From: Fuerstiella sp.
GTDB lineage: Bacteria > Planctomycetota > Planctomycetia > Planctomycetales > Planctomycetaceae
Assembly (NCBI GenBank): GCA_022447185.1
Contig: JAKVAY010000060.1
Span: 1-48,048 of the forward strand
DNA length: 48,048 nucleotides
Direction: 5' to 3'
Shown: one piece after another, positions 35,134 to 45,129 of the stretch
How the letters are laid out: each line of letters opens with the position of its first letter
Numbering within the stretch: the stretch's first letter is position 1
Notes under the pieces: generated by a model
Databases searched by the model: none
What the model saw: the letters and a program-made list of their open reading frames with translations, nothing else
What the model was told of the DNA's origin: nothing
Translations under genes and position numbers: made by a program

Positions 35134-35556
35134 TTATTCTGAAAACTCTTCGAGTTTTGAAAGATAGAGATCAGGGATCTCGATTGAATCGAGAGATTCA
35201 CCTGACCTAAACCTGCAGCAGACCGTTTTGAGTGTGCCGTTCGCAACCAGTCGGTCGTCGATCGAGAAAATTGCTTCGTAGGTTAATGACTTGACGCCAA
35301 TCCGCTGTACTCGCAATTGAACCGTAACAGTGTCTTCGAACTTCGCCGGCGAGACAAAACGGCACGATGCCGCCACGCGTGGAAATCCAATCGTGGTTCC
35401 ATCAGTCTGATTGTTGGCGATTGTCAGATCCAGAGATCGAAAAAAAGCATGCTCTGCCTGCTCCATCCAGGTATAGAAATTAGAAAAATGCGCGATCCCG
35501 GCCATATCTGTTTCACTGAATTCTACGACTCGTGTCATGGAATATGACGATGCCAT
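35134..35556 (-). CDS. Acyl-CoA thioesterase, YbgC/4-hydroxybenzoyl-CoA thioesterase type
   Basis: The 140-residue protein is a single hot-dog domain. The family motif is VEFSETDMAGIAHFSNFYTW, with catalytic Asp17. Length matches YbgC-like thioesterases, which hydrolyse short-chain acyl-CoA or 4-hydroxybenzoyl-CoA in the cytoplasm. ATG 35556 and ATG 35538 are both possible starts; neither has a strong Shine-Dalgarno, and the first is kept because it gives the usual length. The last codons form a small palindrome (AAAACTC-ttc-GAGTTTT on the plus strand), probably chance. It heads the minus-strand run above the aldolase but with 260 bases between. Confidence 0.9.
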   Translation of the reverse strand: MASSYSMTRVVEFSETDMAGIAHFSNFYTWMEQAEHAFFRSLDLTIANNQTDGTTIGFPRVAASCRFVSPAKFEDTVTVQLRVQRIGVKSLTYEAIFSIDDRLVANGTLKTVCCRFRSGESLDSIEIPDLYLSKLEEFSE

Positions 35557-35689
35557 CTTTGTAAACTACTTTTGAGATACTGATTAACGAAAGAATCAAC
35601 CATCGCCTTGCAGAACAAAGGTGATGAAGAACGGTGTGTACTACTGTGAAACTGTAACGGGCACTGATCGTAAGGTCGAAGGTTGAGCG

Positions 35690-35836
35690 ATGAGTGAACT
35701 TTACGACCCGATCAATGGTTTTGGACTGTTGGTAAAATGTCTCATCATCGGCCGACCTGACATCATCGATACGTTTCTGGCACTGACAGCTCCTGGTGAA
35801 GAAATCCTTGCGTGCCGGCTGCCGTCACCAGCGTAA
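35690..35836 (+). CDS. Possible 48-residue ORF
   Basis: ATG 35690, with AAGG seven bases upstream, opens a frame MSELYDPINGFGLLVKCLII continuing to a TAA at 35834. It has mixed composition and no recognised family. It is isolated on the plus strand among minus genes and could be chance. Confidence 0.25.
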   Translation: MSELYDPINGFGLLVKCLIIGRPDIIDTFLALTAPGEEILACRLPSPA

Positions 35837-35954
35837 CGATATGGTTCACGATACTTCAGATCCGTCCTGAAACGATTGGGTTTGTGGTTCAGAAATTCCG
35901 GGGAATCGAAATGCACATCCCCAGTCACAGATTCCACACAGTCCGGCTGTATTT

Positions 35955-36104
35955 TTACGTTGCAATTACGGGCGTCGCGACCCGATGTATCAAACTGGTC
36001 AGGTGACGGGGTTGACGGCGAGCATTCGAAAAGTCAGCTTTGGGTTCGGTGCGGCATTGACAAACAGTAAAGATGACGATTGTCAGAAACAGAACTGAGA
36101 TCAC
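35955..36104 (-). CDS. Possible 49-residue small membrane or secreted peptide
   Basis: GTG 36104 opens a frame starting with a hydrophobic stretch (MISVLFLTIVIFTVCQCRTE) followed by a basic, polar tail. It begins 13 bases after the stop of the cytochrome gene on the same strand, with a CAGG just upstream. It was not long enough to stand out on its own and has no known family, so it is tentative. Confidence 0.25.
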   Translation of the reverse strand: MISVLFLTIVIFTVCQCRTEPKADFSNARRQPRHLTSLIHRVATPVIAT

Positions 36105-36117
36105 CGCCTGCGATGAA

Positions 36118-39100
36118 TCATTCGTTCAGTCGGTGGATCGTGTTATGAATGACACGTTCTTCGGTTCCGCCATCTGGTGTTTTTACCTGACAGCGAATCT
36201 CCATGCACCACGTCGGAGCAATTTCGGGAACCGATAGTCGCACAGTTCTTCCATCACCTGAAAGCGCTGCAGACCTGATTTCCAGCGGGTGCTCATCATA
36301 GTGCTCTGAACCGTAATTGGCTGTGCGTCTGAGCGACCACACTTTGATCCTGTAATTTTCCGGGCTCTCAGCAGCGGTCACGTGTAACGCATCCGTGAAT
36401 TCGATGGAAACTCCATCGGCATGCGTTGTCAGACCACACGGAAGCCAGGACGGCTTTCCGGTTGCTCTGAGGCGATAAAGTCCGCCGGAGTCTGTTTGGC
36501 TACTGCCCCAGGCGACCATTCCACAGGTGTACAGATGTCCATCCGCCGGATTGAAACGTCCGCGCATGGTTCCTGTCGGAAACTGAGAAATTGGAAGTTC
36601 ACACATACCACCCTGAGGCTGACCATCCAGTTCCTCGAAAGGCACGACATAAACCTTCCCATAGCCGTAGGATAGATTCAAAAGTGAACCATTAAGTGGT
36701 CCCCATGATTCACTGTCGACCCACAGAAGTTCCCCGGGCGAACGATCGAATTCGTTGGTGATCCAGCACAAGGGCTGTTCCATGGCACTGTCAGAAGAAT
36801 CGGTCACGTCGTGGTAACCGAACATATTGCCATAGAAACCGCCTTCTCGAACCCAGTTAATCCGATTCTTGGGATTCCAGTGTCCCTCCTGGTCGGTCAC
36901 GACAAATGAGCCGTCCTGATTAAGACACACACCATTTGCTGCGCGAAAACCGTTTGCCAGAATATCGGTCCGTTCCCCATCAGCTGAAACTCGCAGCAGT
37001 GTTCCGTGGTGTGGCACCAGCGCAGTTTTTGCATGACGCGCAGACTTGGCGTAGTACAGGTTTCCGTCATCATCGGTCTGAAGTCCCATAGCAAATTCGT
37101 GGAAATGCTCCGTGACCTGATGGTCACTGTTGAAGGATCGATAGTAATCGGTTTCGCCGTCGCCATTCCGATCCTCAAGCACGACGATTTGATCCCGGCA
37201 GGCCACGAAGATACGTCCATCGATCAATTTCAGTCCCAAAGGTTGAAATAATCCGCTGGCAATGCGTTTCCAGTTCAGTGTGGCAGTTTCCCGAAGCTCC
37301 TTCAGGCCTCGAACCAGCCAGACATCACCATCCCAGGTGCATACGGCCAATCGGTCGCCATCATCAAGAAAGTCCAGTCCGGTGGGGCGTATTTGAGCCA
37401 GCCAGGGATTGTTCTCCGGTGAAGTCAGTCGATCAACGGCAAACGGTCCATCATCATCACCCGGTGTGACAACGGTTGTGATTTCTTCTTTCCAGAGTGC
37501 GTGTCCTGACGCTGCAACAGACAAGAGATCCGGACTGGTTTCAATGGATGGAAAATCGACAAAGCGGACTTCCGGCTGCATCCGTGTAAACCACAACACA
37601 AAATTGAGCGGTTGGTCTCCCTTTGGAATCGTGAGACACAACCGGCCACTTTGATGAGACCACTGAGTCCCGTCGACCTGAGTGGAAAGGCCCGCCATGA
37701 CACCAGTTCCCTGCTGAACCTGCGTCGTGCCGGACCGAATCTCCAAATCACTGTTCCTCCCCTCAGTTCGATCAGCGTGTGGCTCCGGCGCCGGCAATAA
37801 ACTGGCCCAGTCTGTACCCGATTCGAAACTGGCAGACACATCGGAACACGTCCCCACAACAAGCGTGAGATTCCTCCTGCGCCGACCAACATTAAAAGTC
37901 CGACTGAACAGGGTCGGCGTGCCGGGGTCACCAGCCGTGACCATCCCAGGCATTTCCATGACTGACGTCGTCCCGACTGTGTAGTGGATAATCATACGGT
38001 CACCTGCAGTGTACAAACCGCGATAACGCGCCCAGTCACGAGGGAGCGGCCCGTAAGGTCGACGATCACGGCCAATCACGCGCTCTGTGTCCTCCAGACT
38101 TTCCGTGTCGGGATGGGCCCAACCTGGCCCCGTGGGATTTGCGACCTGCAGGTCGCCCACGATGCGCGGATGGACACGGTGCCGTCCATTGAAATGAATC
38201 CCATTCCAGTCGATGAAACGATCGCCACTCTCCTGAGGATCGGCTGTCCATGCAGCTGCCATGCGCATGGTGTCGTGATCAAATATCATCCATGCGGAGC
38301 CACGGGCAACTCCACCCGGACCCTGATCCAGACGAACGGCGATCCCCTTGTACGCAAAGTTCGAACCATCTGTTCCGATCTCATACGTATTAATCAGTCC
38401 GGGACCGTAATCCATCGTCGCGTACTGATCCATGAGTGTGGGCTCGGGACCTCGCGTGTCACCAACCGGAAGTTCGTCAAGATATTCATTGTTGATGCTG
38501 ATGTATTGCGACGGATTATGCTCGCGCAGATATGCCTCGCGAATGTAGTGAATCACATCGTATTTCTGCCGCGGCACCATCCACGTCTGAGCAACCATAA
38601 ACCCGAAACCATTCGTCAGCGTTCGGTACATCCCGTAAGGATCCCTGACGCTTTTGAAGCGTCCTTCGCCAAATCTCAGAGCAGTGGGCAGAGACCCGGG
38701 TGTCTCAAGATCACCATGACAATTGATGCACAGCCGATTGTAGATCGCTTCGCCACGTTGAAACGACTCGTCGTCAAAATCACTGATCAGGCCGGCGTGG
38801 TCAACGTGTGATTCGTATTCCGGAATGGACAAAGCAAACATCGATGACGGAGGCTGAAGTTCTGTGGCGCGGGCGCCTCCACCATCACGAACTTCATACA
38901 GATACTTCATCAGATCCAGAAACTGCTGACGGCTGGTAAGTTGACTGACCTGTCCCGCTGGCATCGTTGATATCAAAGTCTGGCGGCGTTCTTCGATTTC
39001 ATCTGCCATGATCGGAATCAATCGTCCGGACAGTACTTCGCGAAGTGTGAGTACCTGATTCTGATCGGAATGAAGCAGCCCGGAAACGACCTTTCCCTGA

Positions 39101-39441
39101 ACAGTCACCACCTGAATGGTTTCGTACCCCCTGCGAATGACTTTTGATGGCTGCAGGACAGATTCAATCATATCCTGATCACTCGGCTTTTTCTGCCATG
39201 CTGTCAGGTCCGGCCCCAGGTGGGCCGGACCTGCGCCGGACAGATCATGACAGCGCGAGCAGGCCATGGATGGCTGATGAAAGACGATTGCACCTCGTCT
39301 GGCATCACCCATCCGCAAGACATCGCGGATCAGCCTGTCGACTGATTCCTCCCCGAGAGTCTTTTCCAGCGTTTGCGCCACACTGCGAGGAGAGATCAGC
39401 AGAATGCACAGCAACAAATTGGTGAACAGCAAACGTGACAT
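36118..39441 (-). CDS. Secreted dihaem cytochrome c fused to a sugar-dehydrogenase-like propeller
   Basis: The product is 1107 residues from ATG 39441; a TTG seven codons upstream is rejected. A signal peptide (SRLLFTNLLLCILLISPRSV) is followed by a PVC-type haem domain with CSRCH at residues 61-65 and HLGPDLT, then a second haem site CINCH at 238-242 with GEAIYNRLC before it. A middle region of unknown type follows, and the C-terminal half reads like a soluble glucose/sorbosone dehydrogenase-type propeller (NPWLAQIRPTGLDFLDDGDR, VVTDQEGHWNPKNRINWVREGG). It is probably periplasmic, passing electrons from an oxidised sugar or alcohol. This resembles large planctomycete cytochromes (DUF6797-type architecture), but I cannot confirm the domain name. 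It lies between the TraB-like gene and a possible peptide. Confidence 0.85.
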   Translation of the reverse strand: MSRLLFTNLLLCILLISPRSVAQTLEKTLGEESVDRLIRDVLRMGDARRGAIVFHQPSMACSRCHDLSGAGPAHLGPDLTAWQKKPSDQDMIESVLQPSKVIRRGYETIQVVTVQGKVVSGLLHSDQNQVLTLREVLSGRLIPIMADEIEERRQTLISTMPAGQVSQLTSRQQFLDLMKYLYEVRDGGGARATELQPPSSMFALSIPEYESHVDHAGLISDFDDESFQRGEAIYNRLCINCHGDLETPGSLPTALRFGEGRFKSVRDPYGMYRTLTNGFGFMVAQTWMVPRQKYDVIHYIREAYLREHNPSQYISINNEYLDELPVGDTRGPEPTLMDQYATMDYGPGLINTYEIGTDGSNFAYKGIAVRLDQGPGGVARGSAWMIFDHDTMRMAAAWTADPQESGDRFIDWNGIHFNGRHRVHPRIVGDLQVANPTGPGWAHPDTESLEDTERVIGRDRRPYGPLPRDWARYRGLYTAGDRMIIHYTVGTTSVMEMPGMVTAGDPGTPTLFSRTFNVGRRRRNLTLVVGTCSDVSASFESGTDWASLLPAPEPHADRTEGRNSDLEIRSGTTQVQQGTGVMAGLSTQVDGTQWSHQSGRLCLTIPKGDQPLNFVLWFTRMQPEVRFVDFPSIETSPDLLSVAASGHALWKEEITTVVTPGDDDGPFAVDRLTSPENNPWLAQIRPTGLDFLDDGDRLAVCTWDGDVWLVRGLKELRETATLNWKRIASGLFQPLGLKLIDGRIFVACRDQIVVLEDRNGDGETDYYRSFNSDHQVTEHFHEFAMGLQTDDDGNLYYAKSARHAKTALVPHHGTLLRVSADGERTDILANGFRAANGVCLNQDGSFVVTDQEGHWNPKNRINWVREGGFYGNMFGYHDVTDSSDSAMEQPLCWITNEFDRSPGELLWVDSESWGPLNGSLLNLSYGYGKVYVVPFEELDGQPQGGMCELPISQFPTGTMRGRFNPADGHLYTCGMVAWGSSQTDSGGLYRLRATGKPSWLPCGLTTHADGVSIEFTDALHVTAAESPENYRIKVWSLRRTANYGSEHYDEHPLEIRSAALSGDGRTVRLSVPEIAPTWCMEIRCQVKTPDGGTEERVIHNTIHRLNE

Positions 39442-39685
39442 CAATAGCGACCCGTCAATCAAAGATCATGGTAGTGGTCGCATGGTATTCAGTGTTCCCG
39501 GGATCTTCCAGGAGAAACATCTATTGGGGCGAGGTTGACAACGACACATGAATCCGATGCGCCCGCGTATGATTTCCGGCCCTCGAGAAGATGCAGAGTC
39601 GGACACAGACAATCATTTTCCACTGGTACTTCAGAATGAATTCAGCGCACAAAACGCCACAAGGGGCTCGGAGGAACAATGACAA

Positions 39686-40687
39686 TCATCGGGAATTTTG
39701 GTCGGATGCGGACCTCGGAGGACGCAATTGCCAGGCAGTAATCCAATCTTCTGATACACGCTCAAATCCGAACTCACTGACCATCCGATCTTCCATATCA
39801 TCAAAATGACCGGCCCCGTAGAACAGCCCCAGCACTTTGTTGCTTCGCTTCTTCAATTCCCGGCGCAACACCTGGAGCGCCTTGATATTGCGTTCGGTGA
39901 TAATCGTGGAAGTGCCGTCGGAATCGGCAAAGACATCACCGTTACTTGCGCGAACCATTTCAACCGCCGCGATTCTTCGAACCCTGTACTGACGATCCGA
40001 AGATAAAACTGACAGAACAATATCAAGATTCATTGCAAGCGGATTTCGCCGTTGCTGCTGCAGTGTGGCTCTCGCCATTTCTCGCGCCAGCATCTCAGAA
40101 AATGATTCGCCACGCCGGACCATGGACCTTTCCATCTCCTCCTGTGTCATATCCGCATGAACAAAATTTCCAGGCCGATAGTCCACTGCCGCCAGCTGAA
40201 ATTCCAGACCGAGTACGTCCTTCATCCCAACTTGCAGCGCGGAAATTGTGGCTAGTCCAACTCTGGATTCACTCCATGATTCGTCATCGGTTAACTTACG
40301 TCCCGAACGTCGATTTCCCGGTCGCAGCCCCTGCCGCAGTGCGTTTTCCGGAATCACAGCTTCATACAGCAGCGCATCGTAGTCCTCAAAACGGCGATTC
40401 AGCTCTTCGTAATAGGCGGCTTCGCCCAAATGAATGGCTCCAATGAGATCCACGACCCTGCCGGGAAACTGTCTGGATTTTGCAAATCGGATGACTGACG
40501 TTTGCAGCAGCGACGCAAGCTTCCGGTCGTTGCGTACGATACGAATGTACTGATACTGCTTTTCTTCAGCGTCTGCATCTTCAGATTGTCTGTGATCATC
40601 AGCCCGAGCCGACAACGTCACCGACATCAGAACTCCAAAAACGATCGCAATCAATCCCGAAGACGGCTCTATGGTTCGTAATCTCAT
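39686..40687 (-). CDS. TraB/GumN-like domain protein, secreted
   Basis: The 333-residue protein has a signal peptide or membrane anchor (GLIAIVFGVLMSVTLSA). Motifs match the TraB/PrgY/GumN/TIKI group: DLIGAIHLGEAAYYEELNRR (conserved H near residue 84), LLYEAVIP, and a late GLFYGAGHFDDMEDRM with a second conserved His. The group includes proteins that degrade or bind peptide signals and is thought to be metal-dependent, but a bacterial function is not established. ATG 40687 has GAGGA 8 bases upstream. It lies upstream of the dihaem cytochrome on the same strand, with about 245 bases between, and downstream of the flavin oxidoreductase gene. Confidence 0.85.
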   Translation of the reverse strand: MRLRTIEPSSGLIAIVFGVLMSVTLSARADDHRQSEDADAEEKQYQYIRIVRNDRKLASLLQTSVIRFAKSRQFPGRVVDLIGAIHLGEAAYYEELNRRFEDYDALLYEAVIPENALRQGLRPGNRRSGRKLTDDESWSESRVGLATISALQVGMKDVLGLEFQLAAVDYRPGNFVHADMTQEEMERSMVRRGESFSEMLAREMARATLQQQRRNPLAMNLDIVLSVLSSDRQYRVRRIAAVEMVRASNGDVFADSDGTSTIITERNIKALQVLRRELKKRSNKVLGLFYGAGHFDDMEDRMVSEFGFERVSEDWITAWQLRPPRSASDQNSR

Positions 40688-40907
40688 GTTCGTTATCCTC
40701 GAACTGGCAGATTCAATCCGCCGATGAACAGCTCAGGAATGATCTGTCGTGAATAATGACAAGTCCAGACCTGATTCAGCCAGCCACCAGCCAAAACCGG
40801 CCGGTCCTCATTCACAGAAACACCCGAACTCTTCGGACCGAAATAACAATCTCCAAACATGCTGCAGCTGTCGACGATTCATTCCGTCAAGTGAGCCGCT
40901 TATTGTT

Positions 40908-42338
40908 CTATTCGTGATACTTTTGCTTTACCTCTTGCAGGGCGTCACGATCCGGATGATCTTTGTAAAACCGATCCAGTGGAAAACAGCCACTGACGAG
41001 TCCGTTTCTGGGCGCCGTCGTGCAGTCACTGAACGTACGACAGAGTTTTTTCCTCGAAGTTGTCCGACCGGCGAGCACATCAGACGGCAGCTCCGGGTAA
41101 GACAACGCTATCCGCCCAAGACCAACGCTGTCGACCATGCCTTCATTAACAGCAGCCTCAGCCACAGATGGCAGCCATTCCTGCAGATAACTATATCCGC
41201 CGCCAACAAATATCAGCTCGGGAAACCGACGTTTGAGTTCTGCCGTCAACTGGATCTGACGATCAACGCCTGTCAGTGGATCCTCGGGCGGCTGGTAACC
41301 ATCTGAGGGAGGAAACAGCGCAGGTCGCTGAATATGTGGATTGTAATAAGGACAGCCACAGGTCGTGGAAACCAGTTCAATCTGAAGTTGAATCAGCAGA
41401 CGCAGAAATTCCGAAGGTTCTCCCAAGTCGATACCGGTACCGGAAGAATCACCCCCAAATGCGTAACGATAACCACTCTGTGCTTCCGGGATCCCAACGC
41501 CATCGGGCCCGGATTTAAACGGAACAAAGTCAAACACACTGATGCGCACACCAATTTCGAGTCCTGGAGCTTCAGTGCGAATGCCATCCACAATTGTTCG
41601 CAGGAATCGAGTACGGTTTTCAAAACTACCCCCAAACGGACCGGGACGATCGAATCCAGACAGCAACTCGTGCCCCAGGTAACCGTGACAATGTTTGATG
41701 TCGACCCAGCTGAATCCCAGACGCTGCGCAATACACGCCGCCACGACAAATTCATCAGCCAGTCGCTTCAGATCATCATCTGTCATCAAACAATCATCTG
41801 AAATCACACCGCAGCGCTGATCGAGAATCGGATGCCGATAGATCGGTCGCGGCTGTCGACCCATCCCGCTGGTGGGTGCCGCGAACCGGCCGGAATGAGT
41901 CAACTGCAGCCCGATACAAAGATCGTCGGTTGAATCAAAATGTGATGCGTGCGCATCAACAAGTGTCTCGCGAAGCCCCTCCAGCTGTCTGGCATTCGGC
42001 TCATTGATAACCAATTGATGAGGACTGTCTCGCCCGTCATGACGAACGGCAACAGCTTCACCACCCCAGATCAGTTTTGCACCACTCAGCCCAAACCGTT
42101 TCCAGCGTCGTCTCGTTAGCTCCGTTGGCCGACCGTCAGTAGTCCCGTCCCAACCCTCCATAGGCAAAATGCAAAAACGATTCCCAATTTGACCGGCACG
42201 CGTCGTCAATGGATCAGCCAGCGATGAATTCGGCCCGCCGCCAAAGTCACCGAAAAACGGAAGCTGCAGCTGCAACTCATCGAGTCTCGCCTGAAACCGA
42301 TCTGGCGTACGGAAGGAAGCGATACGGGGAAACTGCAT
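40908..42338 (-). CDS. NADH:flavin oxidoreductase (old yellow enzyme family)
   Basis: From ATG 42338 the product has 476 residues. OYE motifs are [20 protein letters not shown], the long block starting [30 protein letters not shown], and late [17 protein letters not shown]. This gives an FMN-binding TIM barrel that reduces activated alkenes or related substrates with NAD(P)H. The tail has three cysteines ([20 protein letters not shown]) at the place where 2,4-dienoyl-CoA reductase relatives carry a 4Fe-4S cluster; whether a cluster forms here is unclear. The longer frame upstream (to 42425) adds 29 residues with no family likeness. It diverges from the FHA-GGDEF gene. Substrate unknown. Confidence 0.9.
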   Translation of the reverse strand: MQFPRIASFRTPDRFQARLDELQLQLPFFGDFGGGPNSSLADPLTTRAGQIGNRFCILPMEGWDGTTDGRPTELTRRRWKRFGLSGAKLIWGGEAVAVRHDGRDSPHQLVINEPNARQLEGLRETLVDAHASHFDSTDDLCIGLQLTHSGRFAAPTSGMGRQPRPIYRHPILDQRCGVISDDCLMTDDDLKRLADEFVVAACIAQRLGFSWVDIKHCHGYLGHELLSGFDRPGPFGGSFENRTRFLRTIVDGIRTEAPGLEIGVRISVFDFVPFKSGPDGVGIPEAQSGYRYAFGGDSSGTGIDLGEPSEFLRLLIQLQIELVSTTCGCPYYNPHIQRPALFPPSDGYQPPEDPLTGVDRQIQLTAELKRRFPELIFVGGGYSYLQEWLPSVAEAAVNEGMVDSVGLGRIALSYPELPSDVLAGRTTSRKKLCRTFSDCTTAPRNGLVSGCFPLDRFYKDHPDRDALQEVKQKYHE

Positions 42339-42583
42339 CAAAGAACGGTCCGTGAATTGGTCAAAACTAAAACTGTACCTTTGGGACTGATGACACATAC
42401 AATACAGCGTGCGCAGCAATGCCACGAGGCATCTGGACGATTATTAGCTTGCCAAGGACGACCGCATGGATATCCTGTGATACGTTCCGCCCACGAGCAG
42501 TACGACGGTCGCTTTGGAGTCCGTCAATGCCTGAATTTGTCCTTTATCTCCGGTCTGACGTCTGATCAACGGAAAGACAGATC

Positions 42584-43537
42584 GTGACTTCCAGGGATCC
42601 AAGCCACAACGCAATAGCGGATACACGCATCGAGCTGAGTGGTTCAGCAAACGCGGTCAGCACCACGGATGGTCCGGGATGCCTGCTGCAGATCTACCCC
42701 GTCCCCGACATACCCGGCCTCATGCGTCTGGGTTCAGGCCGATCCGTTCTCGGTCGAGATGACACCTGTGACATCACGATCGATGATTCCAGTGTTTCCC
42801 GGATGCACGCAACTGTCGAATGGTCAAACGATACCTACTGTATCACCGATCTGAACAGCACGAATGGAAGCTGGATCAACGGGACAAAGCTGGCTCCTCA
42901 GACTCCGCTTGCAGGAGGGGAATTAATACGACTGGGAAATACAATTCTGAAGTTCATGATGTCACCGGATGAAGAAGTGCAGTATCACAAGTTTGTCCAC
43001 GAATTGATGGCCCGAGACTCATTGACCAACACATTCAATCGCGCATGGCTCATGCCGTTGCTGGGACGTGAACTGAAGAACTGCAGGCAGGAATCCTTCG
43101 AACTGTCGATCGTTTTTATCGACATTGATCGTTTCAAACGGACAAACGACAAATGTGGTCACCTCATCGGTGACGAAGTTCTCCGAACATTTTGCGATCG
43201 CATTCGTCCGGTTCTGGATACCACATACAGCCTGTGTCGATTTGGCGGGGATGAGTTTGTTGTCGTTTGTCCGCATTCGCCGTTGACAATAGCGGAAAAA
43301 GTTGCGGAGATGATTCGTCAAACAATTTCAAAGTCACCCTTCCAGACTCAGGCGGGTCAACTCAAGATCACGTGCAGCATGGGGGTCACCTGTACAGATG
43401 GTCATTCGCTCTCTGACGTCGACTCGCTGTTGTCGGCCGCAGACGAACTGCTGTACCGGGCCAAAGCTCAGGGCCGCAATTGCATCCATCGTGCCAATGG
43501 CGATGCAATGTCCCGGTCTCGTACTGCATCAACGTGA
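42584..43537 (+). CDS. FHA-GGDEF diguanylate cyclase
   Basis: The 317-residue protein has an FHA domain at about residues 35-125 (LGRDDTCDITIDDSSVSRMHATVEW and LNSTNGSWING) followed by a GGDEF domain (about 140-305) with the intact active site RFGGDEF at 219-225 and FIDIDRFKRTND as the metal/GTP segment. It should make cyclic di-GMP from two GTP in response to FHA binding of a phosphothreonine partner. The inhibitory I-site RxxD expected five residues before GGDEF is absent (DTTY at 212-215), so product feedback is likely lost. Start is GTG 42584, with GGAAAG about 8 bases before it. No kinase or effector neighbour is encoded. An intrinsic terminator follows at 43698. Confidence 0.93.
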   Translation: MTSRDPSHNAIADTRIELSGSANAVSTTDGPGCLLQIYPVPDIPGLMRLGSGRSVLGRDDTCDITIDDSSVSRMHATVEWSNDTYCITDLNSTNGSWINGTKLAPQTPLAGGELIRLGNTILKFMMSPDEEVQYHKFVHELMARDSLTNTFNRAWLMPLLGRELKNCRQESFELSIVFIDIDRFKRTNDKCGHLIGDEVLRTFCDRIRPVLDTTYSLCRFGGDEFVVVCPHSPLTIAEKVAEMIRQTISKSPFQTQAGQLKITCSMGVTCTDGHSLSDVDSLLSAADELLYRAKAQGRNCIHRANGDAMSRSRTAST

Positions 43538-43697
43538 GTCCGTACTGGTGAGTTGAAGCGATCATCCTGTCGCACGAACTTCTGTTTTGTGTTTCCCTGC
43601 CAGGGTTGCAGGCAAATAACCGAAATCCATTTCACGACTTTTACTGAATCATGTCGGCTGAAATCCGGCCAACTGACTCGCTGCTTTTTTCTGTCTC

Positions 43698-43724
43698 CGA
43701 TGGGATGCGTCCGATCGTTTTTTT
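43698..43724 (+). terminator. Intrinsic terminator of the FHA-GGDEF gene
   Basis: CGAT-G-GGA (43698-43705) pairs with TCC-G-ATCG (43710-43717), seven base pairs with one G/G mismatch and a 4-base loop, directly followed by seven T residues (43718-43724). It is 160 bases after the gene, just before the converging sulfatase stop. Confidence 0.75.
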
Positions 43725-43727
43725 CAT

Positions 43728-45125
43728 TTATTTCTCCAACCTGGCTTTCAGCTGTCTGAGCAGTTCAGCGGCTTTCTCGGGTTGGACGTCGGCCAGATTT
43801 TTCGTTTCGCCCTGCGGGGTAGTGTGGTCGTAGAGCTCGAGTTCGCCTCCCCTGTGGACGATGAGCCGATGAGTGGAGGTGCGAATGGTCTGGGCATCGC
43901 CACGGTAGGCGATGGCGGGATGTCCCTGGGCCTTCGGGTTGTTCAATATCGGAATCAGGGATTGACCCTGCAGGAAGTCAGGCTTGTCCAGTCCGGCCAG
44001 GTCGCAGACGGTGGGAAAAACGTCGAGAGTCTCAACGACGGAGTAGCTCGCTTCTCCCGGTTTCGGAATGCCTTTGTAAGATATGACGAGCGGAGAGCGG
44101 AGAGATTCCTCGAACAGGGCGTGCTTGCCCCAGATGGCGTGTTCGCCAAGATGCCAGCCATGGTCACCCCAAAGGAGAACGATGGTGTCGTCGCGCAGCT
44201 TCAACTGTTCGAGCTTGGCGAGGATGCGTCCCACGAGCGCGTCGGCATAGGTCACGCAACCGGCGTAGTGGCGGCGCACCTCGAGAGCAAAGTCAGCGTC
44301 GACATTCGGGTTGCGTTTCCAGAGGTTGTATTTCATAAACTCCGTTGAAACATGCCAGGTGGTCGTGCCGGAAGGCTTCAGTGGATGCGGCGTGGGTGGC
44401 AGATCCGCCTTGAGGTAGGGCTTGACGTACTGGAGCGGAGCCCCGAACGGAAGGTGCGGGCGAATGAGCCCAACGGCGAGGAAGAAAGGCTTTCTAGCGG
44501 CCTGATCGCCAAGCTTGTCGAGTTGACGGAGGGCCTCCTCGGTGATGAGTCCGTCGGGATACGCAGTATCCGGACCATCGAAGGTCTGGTAGACATCCAT
44601 TTCCCTGGCGTTGCCACGAATTTCCCCGTTGGCAAGGCCATGCATGGCACCGCGCGGGTGCTTCCAGGGACCAGTCGGCAAGAGGTGGCGATCCCACGAC
44701 TCGGGCATTTCATGCTTGGCGTCGTCATCCCAGTCCCTGCCTCCCCGTCCCCCGGGATGATGAGAGACTTTGCCAACGGAGACCGTGACGTAGCCGTGCT
44801 TCCTGAAAAATCCGGGAAAACTGGGATATTTGAGCTTGTTAGCTCGTGAAAAGAGCGCTCCGTTACTGGTCGGACCGCAGGTACCGGTAAGCAAGGTGTA
44901 GCGAGATGCTCCGCAGGTGGGTGCTTGCACGTAATGTCGATGAAAAGGACGTCCCTGGTCAGCCAGCTTGTCGATGTTCGGCGACTGGACGTAATCAACC
45001 CCGAAGCACTTTAGCTCGGGGCGAAGATCGTCCACGCAGATGAGCAGAACGTTAGGATGGTTCTGCTTTCCGGAAAGCAAGGGAAGGCATAAGGAAAACG
45101 CAACAGCAAGAATGGATGCATTCAT
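43728..45125 (-). CDS. Secreted formylglycine-type sulfatase, iduronate-2-sulfatase-like
   Basis: From ATG 45125 the product has 465 residues: signal peptide [20 protein letters not shown], then [14 protein letters not shown] (metal Asp pair), the sulfatase signature [11 protein letters not shown] with Cys71 as the residue converted to formylglycine, and [20 protein letters not shown] in the substrate and metal site. The layout matches iduronate-2-sulfatase-type enzymes acting on sulfated polysaccharides. The proline usual at position +2 is Ala (C-x-A-x-R), which is allowed. It starts 4 bases after the next sulfatase stop, clearly a two-gene operon. Both are GC-richer than the neighbours. Maturation needs a formylglycine-generating enzyme or anaerobic equivalent, not in this window. 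Confidence 0.93.
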   Translation of the reverse strand: MNASILAVAFSLCLPLLSGKQNHPNVLLICVDDLRPELKCFGVDYVQSPNIDKLADQGRPFHRHYVQAPTCGASRYTLLTGTCGPTSNGALFSRANKLKYPSFPGFFRKHGYVTVSVGKVSHHPGGRGGRDWDDDAKHEMPESWDRHLLPTGPWKHPRGAMHGLANGEIRGNAREMDVYQTFDGPDTAYPDGLITEEALRQLDKLGDQAARKPFFLAVGLIRPHLPFGAPLQYVKPYLKADLPPTPHPLKPSGTTTWHVSTEFMKYNLWKRNPNVDADFALEVRRHYAGCVTYADALVGRILAKLEQLKLRDDTIVLLWGDHGWHLGEHAIWGKHALFEESLRSPLVISYKGIPKPGEASYSVVETLDVFPTVCDLAGLDKPDFLQGQSLIPILNNPKAQGHPAIAYRGDAQTIRTSTHRLIVHRGGELELYDHTTPQGETKNLADVQPEKAAELLRQLKARLEK

Positions 45126-45129
45126 GGGC

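Larger units (their letters stand above)
35557..36117. other. 561-base region with two possible small ORFs
   Basis: Between the thioesterase and the dihaem cytochrome gene, both minus. No recognised gene, repeat or RNA. Two tentative small frames (35690-35836 plus, 35955-36104 minus) are listed separately. Confidence 0.4.

Noticed and set aside
35142..35158. AAAACTC-ttc-GAGTTTT hairpin at the thioesterase end
   Set aside because: It lies wholly in coding sequence and has no T-tract; probably chance.
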